Part shown: positions 12,171 through 24,835 of the stretch, piece by piece
Position numbering within the stretch: the first letter of the stretch is position 1
How the letters are laid out: every line of letters begins with the position of its first letter
From: Adiantum capillus-veneris
Taxonomy: Eukaryota > Streptophyta > Polypodiopsida > Polypodiales > Pteridaceae
Reading direction: 5' to 3'
Assembly (NCBI GenBank): GCA_014529385.2
Contig: CM043953.1
Span: 88,776,342-88,840,341, forward strand
DNA length: 64,000 nt
Translations under genes and position numbers: made by a program
The notes under the pieces: model-generated
What the model saw: the letters and a program-made list of their open reading frames with translations, nothing else
What the model was told of the DNA's origin: nothing
The model's database searches: none

Positions 12171-14771
12171 TAAGTTCAGGGAAAAAGACATGTATATAGG
12201 TGCTAAGGAAATGGGTAACACTGTCCCCATTGTACATACACCAGCTTTCAACAAGTCAATAAAGAGCTCTATTTCCGTGTACATGATTTTTGTTAAAGAT
12301 TCTCAAAATGAACCTAATGCATTAGCAAAAGAAAATAAAAGCAACCAAAAGGAATTAGAGTTATCCAATTTTCTCAAGGGGTTTCAAGATGTTTTTATTG
12401 ACGACATCCCTTGTGAGCTACCTCCTAAACGAGGTAATGATGACCATGCAATTGAACTTCTTCCAGGAAGTTGACCGCCTAATAAACCTCCTTATAGAGT
12501 TTCTCGAGCTCAACAAGAGGAGATTATGCGGCAAGTGCATGAGTTAGTTGAGAAGGGCATGGTTAGGCCTAGCTCATCTCCATTTTTCTCACATGTGCTA
12601 TTAGTGCAAAAGAAAGACGGCACATATCGTATGTGTGTCGACTATAGAGCACTAAATAGGATCACTATCAAGAATAGGTTTCCCGTTCCACGGGTAGAAA
12701 ACCTATTTGATAAGCTACAAGGATCGACCTACTTCAGTAGGATTGACCTAAAAAGTGGCTATCATCAAATAAGGATAGTTGATCAAGACATTGTAAAGAC
12801 CGCATTTTGCACCACATTCGGTCTTTACGAATACATTGTCATGCCTTTTGGCTTGACCAATGCACCAGCCACATTCAACCACTTGATGGAGAAGCTATTC
12901 AGGCCTCATCGAACCTTCACTGGAGTGTTCTTTGATGATATTATCATCTACTCTAATTCATTAGACGAACACAAGCAACACCTCCAGGTAATATTTCAAG
13001 TTTTAGGAGAGAATAAACTTTATGTTAATCGAAAGAAAAGTGAATTTTTCTTGCAAGAGGTTCAGTATTTAGGTCACATTATCTCTCAAGATGGCATCCA
13101 AATGGATCCATCAAAGTTAGAGGTAATAAAAGGATGGCCTAAACCAAGGAATCTTCATGAACTAAGAAGCTTTATAGGTATGTGTGCATACTATAGACGC
13201 TTCATAGAAAAGTTCTCACAAATTGCGGGACCATTACATGAACTAACAAAGAAAAACGTTAGGTATAAATGGTCTGCTAAGGAGAACAATGCTTTCAAAA
13301 AGCTTAAAGAAAAGCTTATCTCTCAACCTGTGCTTACACTACCGGATCTCTTAAAACCATTTGAGGTCCAATGTGATGCTTGTGGTGATTGCCTTGGAGC
13401 TTTTTTGCTCCAAGAAGGGCACGCCGTAGGCTATGAGAGTCGAAGGCTCGACCCTGTTGAGCAAGCTCTAGGCATATACGAAAAGGAACTCCTTGCAGTT
13501 CTACATGCCTTAGACTCATGGAAGCACTATTTATTGGGGACTCCTTTCATTCTGCGAACGGATCACCAAAGTCTTAAGTACTTCATGACGCAGACCAAGC
13601 TCTCCGACAAACAAATGAGGTGGGCAAATTTCCTTTCGCAATTTCATTTTCATATTGCTCACATTGCTGGCAAGCATAATCAAGTAGCTGATGCACTCTC
13701 AAGACGGCCGAGAGTGAATCCGGTTTCCATAGCAACTCACAATGATCTATCTTCAATGATAGATGAGTACGCTATTGATCTCGATTTTAGAGATGTGATT
13801 TCAGCCCTTGCATTAGGGAAGAAAGAAGAACCATTTACTTTACAAGATGGTTATCTTCTCTATGGCAATAGACTATGCGTTACTAACTCACTACATGAGA
13901 AAGTAATGTATGAATCTCATGCTCCACCGTATGCGGGGCATAGAGGGATTCAGTCTACCTTAAAGGGAATTGAAACATATTTCTATTGGCCTACAATGAA
14001 AGTGAACATACAAGAGTATGTTTCTAAATGTGTGGTATGCCAAAAGACAAAATTTGATAGAGGGAAGCAACTTGGATTGCTTCAACCCTTGCCAATCCCT
14101 AATTCACCATGGGAGAGCATATCCATGGATTTTATCTTTGGATTGCCTAAGTCTATCCATGGGAATACGGGAATATGGATGATAGTAGACAGGTTCAGTA
14201 AACAAGCTCATTTTATACCTGTCAAAAAGACTATCAAAGCCCATCAAATGGCAACCCTCTTCATTTCACAAATTTTCAAGTACCATGTCTTGCCAATGTC
14301 CATAGTGTCGGATAGAGATCCTAGAATGACCAGTAATTTCTGGAAGGTTCTCTTTGAGAATTTAGGGACAAGGCTAAACTTCTCTTCGACCTATCATCCA
14401 CAAACCGATGGCCAAAGTGAAATAGCTAACCTAACCATTCTCGATCTACTAAAAGCCTATGTAACGGAAGTAGATCAAAGATCCCAATGGGAGAAGTACT
14501 TACCCTTAGGGGAGTATGCTTACAATAACATTGTACATACTTCCACGGGAAAAGCACCTTTCGAGGTAATTGAGGGAAGATCAAAAAGTCCCTTGCTACT
14601 TAAGGTGCATGGGAAGATCTTCGCTGTAGATGAGTATAGCCGAGACCTACAAGAATCTTTTCAAAAGATTAAGGATGATATCTCTATCTCACAGCAAAGG
14701 CAAAAGGCTGCTTTGCTGACAAGCATAGAAGAGCCCAAACCTTTAAAGAAAATGATTGGGTCTTATTAAAG
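12171..14771 (+). pseudogene. pol: Ty3/gypsy pol: RT, RNase H and integrase, with in-frame TGA
   Basis: One frame runs through except for TGA at 12472-12474, just before the conserved PPNKPPYR lead-in to RT. RT shows QKKDGTYRMCVDYRALN, the SRIDLKSGYHQI block and the catalytic FFDDIIIYS (about 12931). RNase H follows (CDACGDCLGAFLLQEG, then YEKELLAVLHAL, TDHQSLKYF and ADALSRRP). Integrase has the HHCC region (about 13915-14045) and core acidic residues in SMDF, SDRDP and GQSEIAN (the last usually GQTE..N). Without the stop it would be almost intact. The missing protease and the frameshift near 14710 make autonomous activity unlikely. Confidence 0.93.
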
Positions 14772-15209
14772 TTTCCCAAGGATCGATTAAGGCACACGAC
14801 GGGCAAGAATCCTACGGGCCACCAAAAGTACTATGCTAAACTAGCAAAAAGGTACTATGGTCCCTTCCAGATTCTTAGGCCAATCAATGAGATGGCCTAT
14901 CAACTCAAGTTGCCCAATCATTGGCTCATACACAATGCTTTCCATGTGACCATATTAAAGCCTTACAAAGGAGAGCCACCTCAAGAACCAACTATTGAAG
15001 ACCCACCGGAGATTGAGGACCAAGAGGAGGTGCTGCAGCCCGAGTCTATTCTCCGACATGAAGACAAGGTATTAAGAGGCGGTAAGACTATCGGACGATA
15101 TCTTATTAAGTTTAAGAATTATCCTTTTGAAGATGCTAGATGGATGCAAGGCATACAATTAAAGGATAACCTAAACCTTGTCAATGCTTACAATGCTTCC
15201 CAAGAGTAA
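14772..15209 (+). pseudogene. Integrase C-terminus with chromodomain-like tail (frameshifted)
   Basis: The integrase C-terminal text (KYYAKLAKRYYGPFQILRPI, then HNAFHVTILKPY) continues in another frame after a shift near 14710. The last about 45 residues (PESILRHEDKVLRG... YLIKFKNYP..DARW) follow the chromodomain pattern found at the end of chromovirus integrases, which in known families steers integration to particular chromatin. The aromatic positions are only partly conserved (IKFKNYP where VKWK.YP is common), so H3K9me binding is uncertain. Confidence 0.8.
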
Positions 15210-15552
15210 GCAAATGTACAAAATGTTGAAAATGAACAAAGTTTTTTTGTCTTATAAGACTCTCTTTTTCTTTATTGTGCACAAAAATTAAGTAGTATGC
15301 ATGCTTAGATCAAGTTTGTGGAGACAACGTCTCCCAAACACCAAGTAGAGCTTGTCACTCTACTATGGAAGACTGATAGGACTAATGTGCATACATGCTT
15401 GCGGCAGCCTCAGGCTCTCAAGCACCAAATGGAATAGTCATCCATTGTGGAATGATGTCGTAGGGTAACATAGGGATCCTCTACCCGCTAAGAAAAGGAC
15501 TCATGAATATGCTTTATCTTCTATACACCATAGTCAAGGACGACTATGATTT

Positions 15553-15566
15553 CAAGAGAGGGGTAA
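15553..15566 (+). promoter_or_regulatory. Polypurine tract of the Ty3/gypsy element
   Basis: CAAGAGAGGGGTAA lies immediately before the 3' LTR, the expected plus-strand primer site. Confidence 0.75.
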
Positions 15567-17145
15567 TGTCATAATAATCAATATCTAATTCTCCTAAATG
15601 ATTTTCTCATGTTAAACTGATCATTTAATATGGGGAAGTGCCAGGGGAGAAAAAGCTAGAATATTGGTTAAGCTAGCAGACCGGCCACAGTAGGGATCCA
15701 AAGGAGGGAAAATAGGGATCCAACGGGGGGGCCATCTGCAAAATAGCCATGTGCAACAATGGGCTAAAAAGACCCTAAGGTTCAGCCCATTAAGACTTCC
15801 AAAATGCTAAGGTTCCAAAATTCAAAGGTTGTGTCCAAAGGTCAACCCTAGGGGAAATTGGATGCTTTGTGTGTGACCAAAAAGTCTTTTCAAATCCCTA
15901 CATAGGAGGGGGCGAGCCTTGGGAGTAGGGGATGAAAGAGAAAGTCACACACACACACAAGCTCCCTTTACACAAAGGGAATTAGGGACACATGTCAGCT
16001 CCCTAGCCCAGATGCCCACAAGGTGTGCCCAATTCCTATTGGATGGCCTTGGAGGTGGACCAATGACAATTAGGCTAGAGTAAATCTAGTTTAATTAATT
16101 TAAAAACACTTAATAAAAGAACTAATGAGAATTAGGTCCTCTAGAAGACTATTGGACAGCCTCCCAAGGGGTCCAATGAGCATTCAGCAGCCCAATGGCT
16201 TGCCTGATTCCTATTGGCCAGGAGGCAAAGGGCTCCAATGAGAGTTTAGTTTAATTATTAATTAACCTAAAGCTCTCACAAAAGGGGAAAGGGGGACACA
16301 TGTCAGAAGGCTATCACTTATGCTGCTTAATAGTCATTGGCTTGACTTGGGGAGGGCCAATGAGGGTTGAGCAAGAGCAAATAGCAAGAGGGCTCGCCCA
16401 AGAGAGAGAGGGGGCTGATTTTTGCAAGGCATTATCACACACACACTCACACAATCTCATGTGTGAAGAAAGAGAAGACTATCTCTTCCCAAGCTTTAAT
16501 GGAGAGCTCATCACCTACTCCAAGCTTGTGAGATACAAGCCTACATCAACACACTCTTGGCATGTGGATGCAAATCCAACCAAGAGCCAAGCTTCAATGC
16601 ATGCTCATCTTCTCTACCAAGCTAATTACTAAGCTAAGCTATGCTAATATGAGTGATTATGCGAGGAGATGTACATCTTTCTCGTAAGATACTCCTTCTT
16701 CCTCTCAATCTACTCTCATACCCTGCTAGCTCTCACCATCTTCAAAGGTGTGTGAGGTCTTGGGTCTGAGAACGGGGATAATTGAAGTTGTGTTTGCTAA
16801 GTGTTTTGCTTAGTGCATGAAGATTTCATCTTCATTGCACTAGCTAGTCTTGAAGGAACACAAAGAATTGTACAATGTCTCTCTTCATGGGAGAAACCAT
16901 AATACAAAGCCTTCTTGAGGGGGGACCATCTCGATGCAAATCCGTTCCTCAACTGTTTTCAATTGCTTAATTTCTCTCTCGTTTGAAAGTATTGTTCATG
17001 CTATCTAACTAGGTGTTATGCTTTTTGTTGCTCTCTCCACCCAAGCACTCTTGTAATTCTCATTAGGAATCTATTCTAATGAAATGCCCACTATGTTCAT
17101 GCGAATTTCCGCTACACACAAGTTATTAGGCCATTAAATGTTACA
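15567..17145 (+). repeat. 3' LTR of the Ty3/gypsy element (1579 bp)
   Basis: It has the same TGTCATAA...GTTACA ends as the 5' copy. Differences include an indel near 15690 (GGGATCC present here only), a shorter (CA)n near 15948 and scattered substitutions. Confidence 0.95.
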
Positions 17146-17150
17146 CTTGG
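17146..17150. other. Right target-site duplication (CTTGG)
   Basis: It matches 8530-8534 exactly and directly follows the 3' LTR. Confidence 0.9.
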
Positions 17151-17180
17151 CGTGCCCGATCTTACCCTAGGCCTCACACA

Positions 17181-17637
17181 GATGTACAATTGCATGAAGT
17201 AAAGCAAAAACTAGATGATCTAAAGAAAAGCTTGGATGGCGATTTTCAAGCATTCAAGTAGGATTTTGAAGCTCTTTGTGGAAAGCTTGTTGAGGTAACT
17301 ACTGCAAATGATGTTGATTGTTTAGAGTTGAGCAAGTTCATGGATTGCCTGCATGAGGATGTTTGAGGTATGATTGAAGCAGATGGGCCTGTGACATATG
17401 CAAAGGCAATGAATTTTGCGCAAGAGGTTAAACTAAAAAGATCTTGAAGAAGCAGCAAGCTAGGTAGGGTCTGATATTTGCTGTAGTGCCTAATCAAATT
17501 GATGTGTTGGACGTGAACCCAAAGTTGGTGCAAAGGGATGTGCCGTTGCAAGAGGAACCGAGGGTTCTATGGTTGCAAAGAGATGTAGTGGTTTCTGCTG
17601 GAGCTATATATGGGTTTCTCTACTCAACTTGGTCTCA
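17181..17637 (+). pseudogene. Retroelement gag-like relic
   Basis: Translated fragments read like a Ty3-type gag C-terminal part (LSKFMDCLHEDV, then MIEADGPVTYAKAMNFAQEV) but are interrupted by stops (for example TGA near 17365, TAA/TGA near 17430). No zinc knuckle or pol is attached. It could belong to the minus-strand short-LTR remnant region or to an older insertion. Confidence 0.4.

Positions 17638-17639
<2 letters not shown>

Positions 17640-17692
<53 letters not shown>
17640..17692. repeat. (TA)n microsatellite
   Basis: Pure TA repeat, about 53 bp, self-complementary and able to extrude as a cruciform. Confidence 0.97.
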
Positions 17693-17694
<2 letters not shown>

Positions 17695-17747
17695 TGTCAT
17701 CAATATGAATCAATCTTTTGGAGCATACATGGTGTGTCTCTTGTCTC

Positions 17748-17752
<5 letters not shown>

Positions 17753-17827
<75 letters not shown>
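17753..17827 (+). repeat. (CT)n microsatellite
   Basis: Pure CT tract, 75 bp, separated by about 60 bp from the (TA)n tract. Confidence 0.97.
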
Positions 17828-17829
<2 letters not shown>

Positions 17830-18236
17830 ATCTCAACATACTATTAGAGATGAAACGATCACATGACGATTAAACTCATGGTGACAAAACAAAGTATGGC
17901 TAAAAGCATGAAATGGTGGCCAGTTTTAAGGGCTTTTCTAGGTGGTTTTCAAAGTACTTCTCAAGTTTTATTTGTTCCCTTCAAATAATTTATGGGGGAT
18001 GTGGAAAACTGCAAGAAATGGAAAATGCCGCCATTTCATAAATGCCATCGTTTTTTGAACATCATTTACGGGTAGAGGGTGACTGTGAGTTTTGTTGCAT
18101 GCCAGTCTACACAGTAGGAAGCTACCCACACGCTACTCCATCTTCATGCACCCTGCATGAACAGGGCAAGGAAAAAATGCGGATGCCTACCCTCTCTATG
18201 CGACCTCAAATTCACATTGTCCCCACCCCCACCACC

Positions 18237-18238
<2 letters not shown>

Positions 18239-18332
<94 letters not shown>
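18239..18332 (+). repeat. (CT)n microsatellite
   Basis: Pure CT tract, 94 bp, preceded by a C/A-rich CCCCACC stretch. Confidence 0.97.
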
Positions 18333-18335
<3 letters not shown>

Positions 18336-19134
18336 GTTGTAGTTGAGCAATGTGTTTGTTTGAGGAAATTGTGAATCATGGATTATGTTTTTTTGTTTGT
18401 ATAGTGATATGAAGACTCCACCGCGAAAGTGCACCATGGAAGCAGTTGATGGTGGTTCAGCTAGCATGCTTTCATCCAATAGCAAGCCTAGGAGCTCCAC
18501 AATGTTGGGCATAAAGTCTGAAACTATCGGTAACAAAAGCATTGGTACATATCAACTCTGTGTCTTCAATTGTAGAAATGTTCTTTTCAATGTTTGTTTA
18601 TGTTTGTTTACTCTGTCAATTGACACTCTCAACTTCATCTCAATTTTTGAGGGTCTTCTGCTCAAAATTTAGACAAACAATGGTGCTATTTATCCAGAAC
18701 TTGTTTGTCTCTCAAGCTTTTTGATTTGAGTCCTAGGTTTACAGCAAATGGGGCTCATAGCAAAAAGTTATGTTGTTTTTACTGCAATCAAGCTTGACAC
18801 GGGTTTTGTCTTTGTGAAGCGTCCATGATCATTTTTCTATGTTTAGCATCAATTTTTTTGAAAAAATTTAGTGTTTAACTATTGTGGCTATCAATTTTGA
18901 GTCTCACTTTACATCTTTTGTCACTCTATTTTGAGGGCTCTTTTATATTGACGTCTCCTTTTTCCTACTTTTTTGGGTGTCGTCCCTCATCATCTTTGGA
19001 CATTCAAGCATCTTTCTTATGTTTATTATTGATAGAGTAAAATAGTGATATTTCTCTTGTCCTTAGTTGCGGTCTTCACCAGTTATGGTGTGCAAAACTT
19101 GCAATCTTATCTTATACGTCTTCTCACAAGCAGA
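18333..19134. other. Unassigned; possible short exon-like stretch at about 18405-18545
   Basis: A pyrimidine-rich TTTTTTGTTTGTATAG at about 18389-18404 looks like a splice acceptor. It is followed by an open stretch rich in Ser/Lys/Arg (residues such as TPPRKC, GGSASMLSSNSKPRSS). I do not recognise the protein and see no partner exons. The rest is non-coding. Confidence 0.25.
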
Positions 19135-21260
19135 TATGGCCATGGCTATTCTCGTCAATAGTTTTACTTTTGGAAAACACTCTATTCCTCCTTTCCTAGG
19201 TCAAGGATTTTCTGGTTGGAAAGCAAAGATGTTGTTAATTCTTGAAGATGATGAATTCTCTGATGTTTTCCATGGAAATCATGTATATCCGTCTCAGCCT
19301 GTTGATCCGAATCATGACAATGTGTTTATCACTAAACCATCTATATTTGAAGATTGGCATGTTATGTATATGGATTGGAAATGACGTGATAAAACAACTC
19401 TTTGGTCTGTTCTTTTTTCTCTTACTTATTCTCTTTTGCTTGATATATATGAACTTCCTACTTACCTCAATGAATGGAAGTATCTTATTTGCAAACTTTT
19501 AAAAGAAATTTGTTACAGAAATACTTTATTTGAGAAGTTTTCTTACCAAATTACAATATGAAGTTGGTACTACCATGATGGGGATATATTGAGTCTTTCA
19601 AATCCGATATTAATCAACTTGCTGTAGGTGATCGTGTTCCACAAAAATGGCTAATTACACTTCTTCTTGACATGGTGAAGGACACTTCCTATGATAACAC
19701 TGTTACCATTCTTTCAAATAAAGACGGTTTAGATTTTGACCAAGCTTGCATGTCATTAATTGAATACTCTCAATGTCAAGGACGGCGTAATGCTGGTCAT
19801 GATACATCTATGATTTCACAAGAGGAGACTGAGTCACAATAAATGAAATATTCTTTTTATGCTCGAAGGCATCAATTTCAACGAGGAAACTGTAGAGGTG
19901 GTCGTCAGAGTAATAGTTTCACTCGTCTCAAATTTCCCAACAAGCACCATTCTTACTGCAACAGAAATGCACATACTAAAGGTGATTTTTGGGCACGTCA
20001 ATATGATGAAGAACAAAATATTCGAACTAAACAACCACGCTTATCTAGATATTCTTCTTCTTCTTGTGATTATTGTGGATGATCTAATTATCTCATTGAC
20101 ATGTTCTATAAACACCTATTTGACATAGATCGTAATAGAGCATATGTTGTTCATGAACATCATAATAATATTGTACCAAGAACAAGTTGTGTTCTATGTT
20201 GGTTTCTCCAGATAGAATACTTCATGTACGTGATGATTCACTTTTTTATTATCGACTTTGGCTCTATAGGAAACATGACCTATGAGTCTAAGTGGTTACA
20301 TAACTATCATCCACTCATTCAATCTGTTGTTTATGTTGCTGATGATACAACTTGTCAAGTAAAGGATATTGGAGATTTATATCTTGGTATCTTATCTTCT
20401 TTTACTCGAGTTTTGTGGGGGGTGCTACATATTCAACGTAATCTCCTTTCAATTTCCTGACTTATTAATCTTGGTCTGTTTGTTGGATTTGATCATACCA
20501 AATGCCGTATTGAGAAAGATGGATAGACTATTGCAACTGCTTCTCAAAATGACAAGCTTTTTGAACTCTCTCTCATTGATGTTGTAGCAAATGGTGTCAC
20601 TGCTCTCGGTGATCATGATTGCAAGGTATTGCATCACCGTTTTGCTCATGTTGATTTCTCAAAACTCCTTGATCTTTATCGTCGTGATCTTATTCATGGC
20701 ATGAATATTAAAGCTCATCTTCATATGAGAACCTGTGAGTTTTGTGCTCTTGGAAAACACAACCGCAAACCCTTTCCTCTCTCAAATATCTCTCATTATC
20801 ATGATATATTAGATCTTGTTCATACTTATATATGTAGACCTCTCCCTTTATCGAGTCACAACATCATTACTTCATTATGTTTGTTGATGATTACTCACGA
20901 TATACCACTGTTTTTTGGCTTAGACAAAAATATGAGGCCTTATATGTTTTCAAACAATTTCACAAGGCTTCAAAACTTCAAGCTGGTCATCTCCTCAAGA
21001 AACTTCGCAATGACAATGGAGGTAAATATGTCTCTCAAGAGGTTTTGAGTTACTATGCTGACAATGGTATTCATCATGAATATGTTGTTTCATATTCACC
21101 TCAACAAAATGGGCTTGTTGAATGAAATAATCGCACTATTTTCAATGTTGTAAGATGTATGTTGATTCATTCTGGGTTATCTTGTGTTTTCTAGGCTGAA
21201 GCTACTTGGACCATAATATTTTTTTTGAATCATCTTCCAACTATTGCTGATGTTTGGAGT
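19135..21260 (+). pseudogene. Decayed Copia retrotransposon: gag to integrase
   Basis: Gag-like text starts at an ATG near 19135 (GQGFSGWKAKMLLILEDDE..., Copia gag N-terminal style). A degenerate Cys/His region follows near 19950 (HSYCNRNAHTK..FW). A GAG-pre-integrase part is at about 20610-20790 (HHRFAHVDFSKL, TCEFCALGKHNRKPFP) and an integrase core at about 20870-21140 (MFVDDYSRYTTVFWL, LRNDNGGKYVS, YSPQQNGLVE). Stops and frameshifts are frequent, and the family's GVAER becomes GLVE plus a stop. No protease, RT, RNase H, LTR or priming site was found; the copy ends near 21260. Confidence 0.85.
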
Positions 21261-24200
21261 GGTGCAAGATTGTTATGGGCTTATCATGTGCATGGATGGC
21301 TACGTGCTTGGGTACAATACTATTGGAGGATGATGCAGATGGTTGGATGCGCTCAAAGCCAAGTGTTTGATCCAAGAGTTTGGACTATGTAGAGGGTTGA
21401 GCAACCCACTTGAGGATTGGTGGCATGAAGCAAGAATAGGGCTTTGTACATATGGTAATTTTTTTTGTTTTCTCATAATGCTTACTAGTTTTGCGGTTCC
21501 AAGTTCTAGCAGTCATGTTTTGGCTGAATATGAATGCTCAACAAGGGAGTTTGCCAATGATGGTGCAGCTAAAGCTGCTCGATGTTATAAAGAGCACAAT
21601 GTAGGGATATGTGGGCTCTCAAGGGCATGCCAACATGGTTAAGCAGCTACAAAAGATCACGGGTAGGCAAGGAGCAACAGATATCATGCTTTATGTGGTT
21701 TTCAGGGGTAGAGTGCTCTAAAATGGTGCCTACCAGACCTAGATGGTTGAAGGGTGAAAATTGCACATCATGACAAGCCAATCCCATCACCTTTTTACAT
21801 TTGGAAACCAAAACCTGAGTTTACTGTCAAATCTTAACTTAAAGCCTTAAAATTTTCAAAATTGGCCCAAACTCCAAACCAATGATCCAAAATTAAAAAT
21901 ATTATGGTCAAATAGTCTACTAACCATGCTAATCCAAACCCAACTTTCAAAATTTGGGTTGGCAAAAAATGATGGATCGCGATCCATCGCCCCCAACCTA
22001 GTTTTCACGTGCCAAATTGTACACTTGCCCCCGTAGGATTAGTTTAAGTCAAGTGAAGTTTGTCCAAACTTAATTTAAAATTATGCAAGTTATGGGATGC
22101 CTCAATACAGAAGCAAAAATCTCAAAGAGAGTGCAAATCAGCTCCATATGGAGTTGCAAAACTCATCTTTCATGAAATTGCACACATAATGGATGAGGAG
22201 CTTCAAAAAATTCCGAGAAGCACCTTTGTTGAGATATTTAGAGACAAAGAATTTAACACGGGTCAAAGAAACCATATTTCCCTAGGGACTTTGGAATTTA
22301 CACCAACAATCAAAAGTCCATGAGGTTATCAAGAGGGTGCAATTGGAAAAATATTTCAAGGCACCATTATGGGGTACAAATTACTAGAGAGAGAACATGA
22401 GTTAATGACTAGTTTAATGGAGAGGCAATTTTTATTGACAAAATGGACCTTCAATTAAGGCCAAAATCGCAATTGCTCTTATCATAGATTCTGTCCAGAT
22501 TCCTTCTTCAAAGAATCACAACTTCTTGACAAGGACTTTACCAATCAGCAATCATGTCTTTGTCAAGCAAAAGGGTCAGGACTTCGCATATAGATGTCTA
22601 CTATACTATGAGACAAAATTGACTCTCTTGTTGATTTCTCAATATTTTCAAGTGTTAAAGCCACTGAGAAACAAAACCTTGAGGTTATCGGAGAACAACT
22701 ATCAAATGTGATTTTCTAGGCTACTTACTAGAGAGGGTGAAGACAAGTATATAGCATATATGAATGTGAAACCTATGCTCACCAGAATTGTTTGCCAAGC
22801 ATTAGGTATGATAGATTCAATGTCGCTAGCCCAAACACAATTGGAGTTGATTCAAAAAAATCAAGCACCATGTAAAATCAATAAATTTTCTTCAAGACAC
22901 ACCATCCAAAGATCCAGCTCTTGGGAACCTACAAAGAAGATAGAGAATCTACGGCAATGAAGTCTCGAGATGATGGACAAGAGAAAGATATTCCTTCTAA
23001 ATATCAAGAAAGTGGGTTAGTAATTGGAAGGGCAACATCAAATAAACAGAAGTATAATAAATCTACTATACCAAAGACACGGACTAGACAATAGATGTTT
23101 GCAGATGTGATGACAATGGATACCCCTTCTACCCACCTACCTTTTCACTAAACTCCTCATCATGTAATCCTAGTTTGATTACAAAAAGTGTAGATATGGA
23201 TGGAGCTCACCATATTATAATGTGATTGTATTTGTCTCACCTAAAGTTTGATATAATTATGTATTTATTGCCCATGCAAACTAAACCTAGAGAGCATTTT
23301 TTGGAGTATCCTTAGTATAAAACCTAATTATTAGCAAAATACATATAATCTTTTGTGTGGTGAAGCAGTGAAGTGAGAAGTGCTATTTTGTTACCAATAT
23401 ATCTTACAATCTGGTAATCCAACTTAAGTCTCATCAAGTGCATTGTGTTCTTCTTGCTCTATCTCTTAAGTATAGCCAGTGTTAGTTTAGTGAGGGATCA
23501 TGTCATTGTTTTGCAAGTCTTAGTCTACTATTTTGGTGATATATTCAAGGTTATATGTTAATATTTTGATAAGAAGCTACTCCTACACCTTAGGTGCAAT
23601 TATTAGACTATTTTCATACATCTTTTGATGACATATAGAACAATGTTTTGTGACTTGTGGTACGTTAAAAGTTAGGTTTTAATGATCCAAGTTTGTTCTA
23701 ATGGTCCTAGTGTAACATCTCATTGAGGTTTGAAGTGTTTGAAAGAAAGTTCATAGGACCAAGAAAACATTGATTAGTTGGTGTGAGGATTTGTTGTACA
23801 GTTGATTGTTGTTTCACTCATGTACGTTGAGTTGTGGACATTATCTATTGTATACCATGTGGCACCATTTTTTGGCAATTTTTTAGCTATTTCTAAGACT
23901 CAAACTGGAAGAGACCTTTCTAAGTCTATGGCTACTTTTCTTGTGTCCAGGATTATCCTTTGGGGGGCTTTGCATGAGTTTTTTTTTTTTAGTTGGGGTA
24001 TTCTTGAATGTTGAGATACCTTTCAGCATTCAAGTTGTTGGAGTTTCTTCTTATGGTTTCCTCGCTATAGGCCATCTACCTTATGGGATATTTTGCTTGA
24101 CCCCACATATGGCAATTGTTTATCAATGATAGTTGACATTTTATACCTAGTTTCACTCTCTTGAGTTGATTTCATGGTTCTTTATGTGTCATTTGGGTCA

Positions 24201-24419
24201 AGTTTGCACTCTTGGTATAATGAGATTTTGTCAAAATTTTCTTGTGAGTCTACCTATGTGTTTTTTGACACTTTTAGCACCATTTTGGCTTGAGATTTTC
24301 TCTTGTTTCAAAGGAGGCTCTGTAACTGTTTCACCAAGTTTTCTCTCCATAACTTTTGGTATTCTCACATACTGCTTAAATCTTGCAAAATTGGCCTCTT
24401 CTCCCATTAAGAGGGATAT
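21261..24419. other. No recognisable gene
   Basis: Several short open frames (21343-21642, 22060-22323, 22760-22960, 23802-24453) lack family signatures and have no visible splice framework. The text around 21340-21640 (DWWHEARIG, ANDGAAKAARCYKEHN) could be an exon remnant but I cannot name it. A homopolymer (T)12 lies near 23978. Confidence 0.4.
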
Positions 24420-24810
24420 TAGAAAGTTCAATGGCACAATTGTTTCTATGTGAAAAGAAAAAATACAAGATATGCTAATTCAAAAAGGAAAATAAGAGTC
24501 AATCTTTGACCATGCAGACGGAGATGGCTGTACGCAGTGAAGTGAAAGATGATATATAAAAAAACTAAGTCCGATATTCTCTTACACTTAGCCGAATCTA
24601 TGTATTTTTCCATAATGGATGAAGATAATACTAAATTCTTATGGGACAAGCTATGCAAAACATATGAGTGTAAAAGTGTAAGTAACAAGGTATACTTGAT
24701 GAAGAAGCTTTCGAAGCTTTGCATGAAAGAAGGTGACATAGTTTTTGAGCATTTTAATGCATTCAATGGAGAAAGGGCACGGAGAGAGCTTTTGGAGGGA
24801 GAGTTTTGAG
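24420..24810 (+). pseudogene. Copia gag fragment
   Basis: DILLHLAESMYFSIMDED..., LWDKLCKTYECKSVSNKVYL and KKLSKLCMKEGDIVFEHFNAFN follow the Copia gag (UBN2-type) pattern, comparable with the gag at 60774-59851 (LAESVYFNVADE, SAASQVYWLNKL, KMKEGTPMSNHLNEFN). Upstream frames are interrupted and no zinc knuckle or pol follows, so it is an isolated relic. Confidence 0.7.
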
Positions 24811-24835
24811 GGAGATTTCTTAAGAAAATAAACAT

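Larger units (their letters stand above)
8535..17145 (+). mobile_element. Near full-length Ty3/gypsy chromovirus-type retrotransposon (8.6 kb)
   Basis: The order is LTR, initiator-Met priming site, gag with zinc knuckle, RT, RNase H, integrase, chromodomain-like tail, purine tract and LTR, bounded by perfect CTTGG duplications. RT before integrase is the Ty3 order. The LTRs are 1584 and 1579 bp and closely similar, although the first about 200 bp carry about ten changes. Coding capacity is lost: gag has stops and frameshifts, the expected aspartic-protease segment between zinc knuckle and RT appears to be missing, pol has one in-frame TGA (12472-12474), and a frameshift follows integrase. It inserted into an older short-LTR element. 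Confidence 0.95.
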
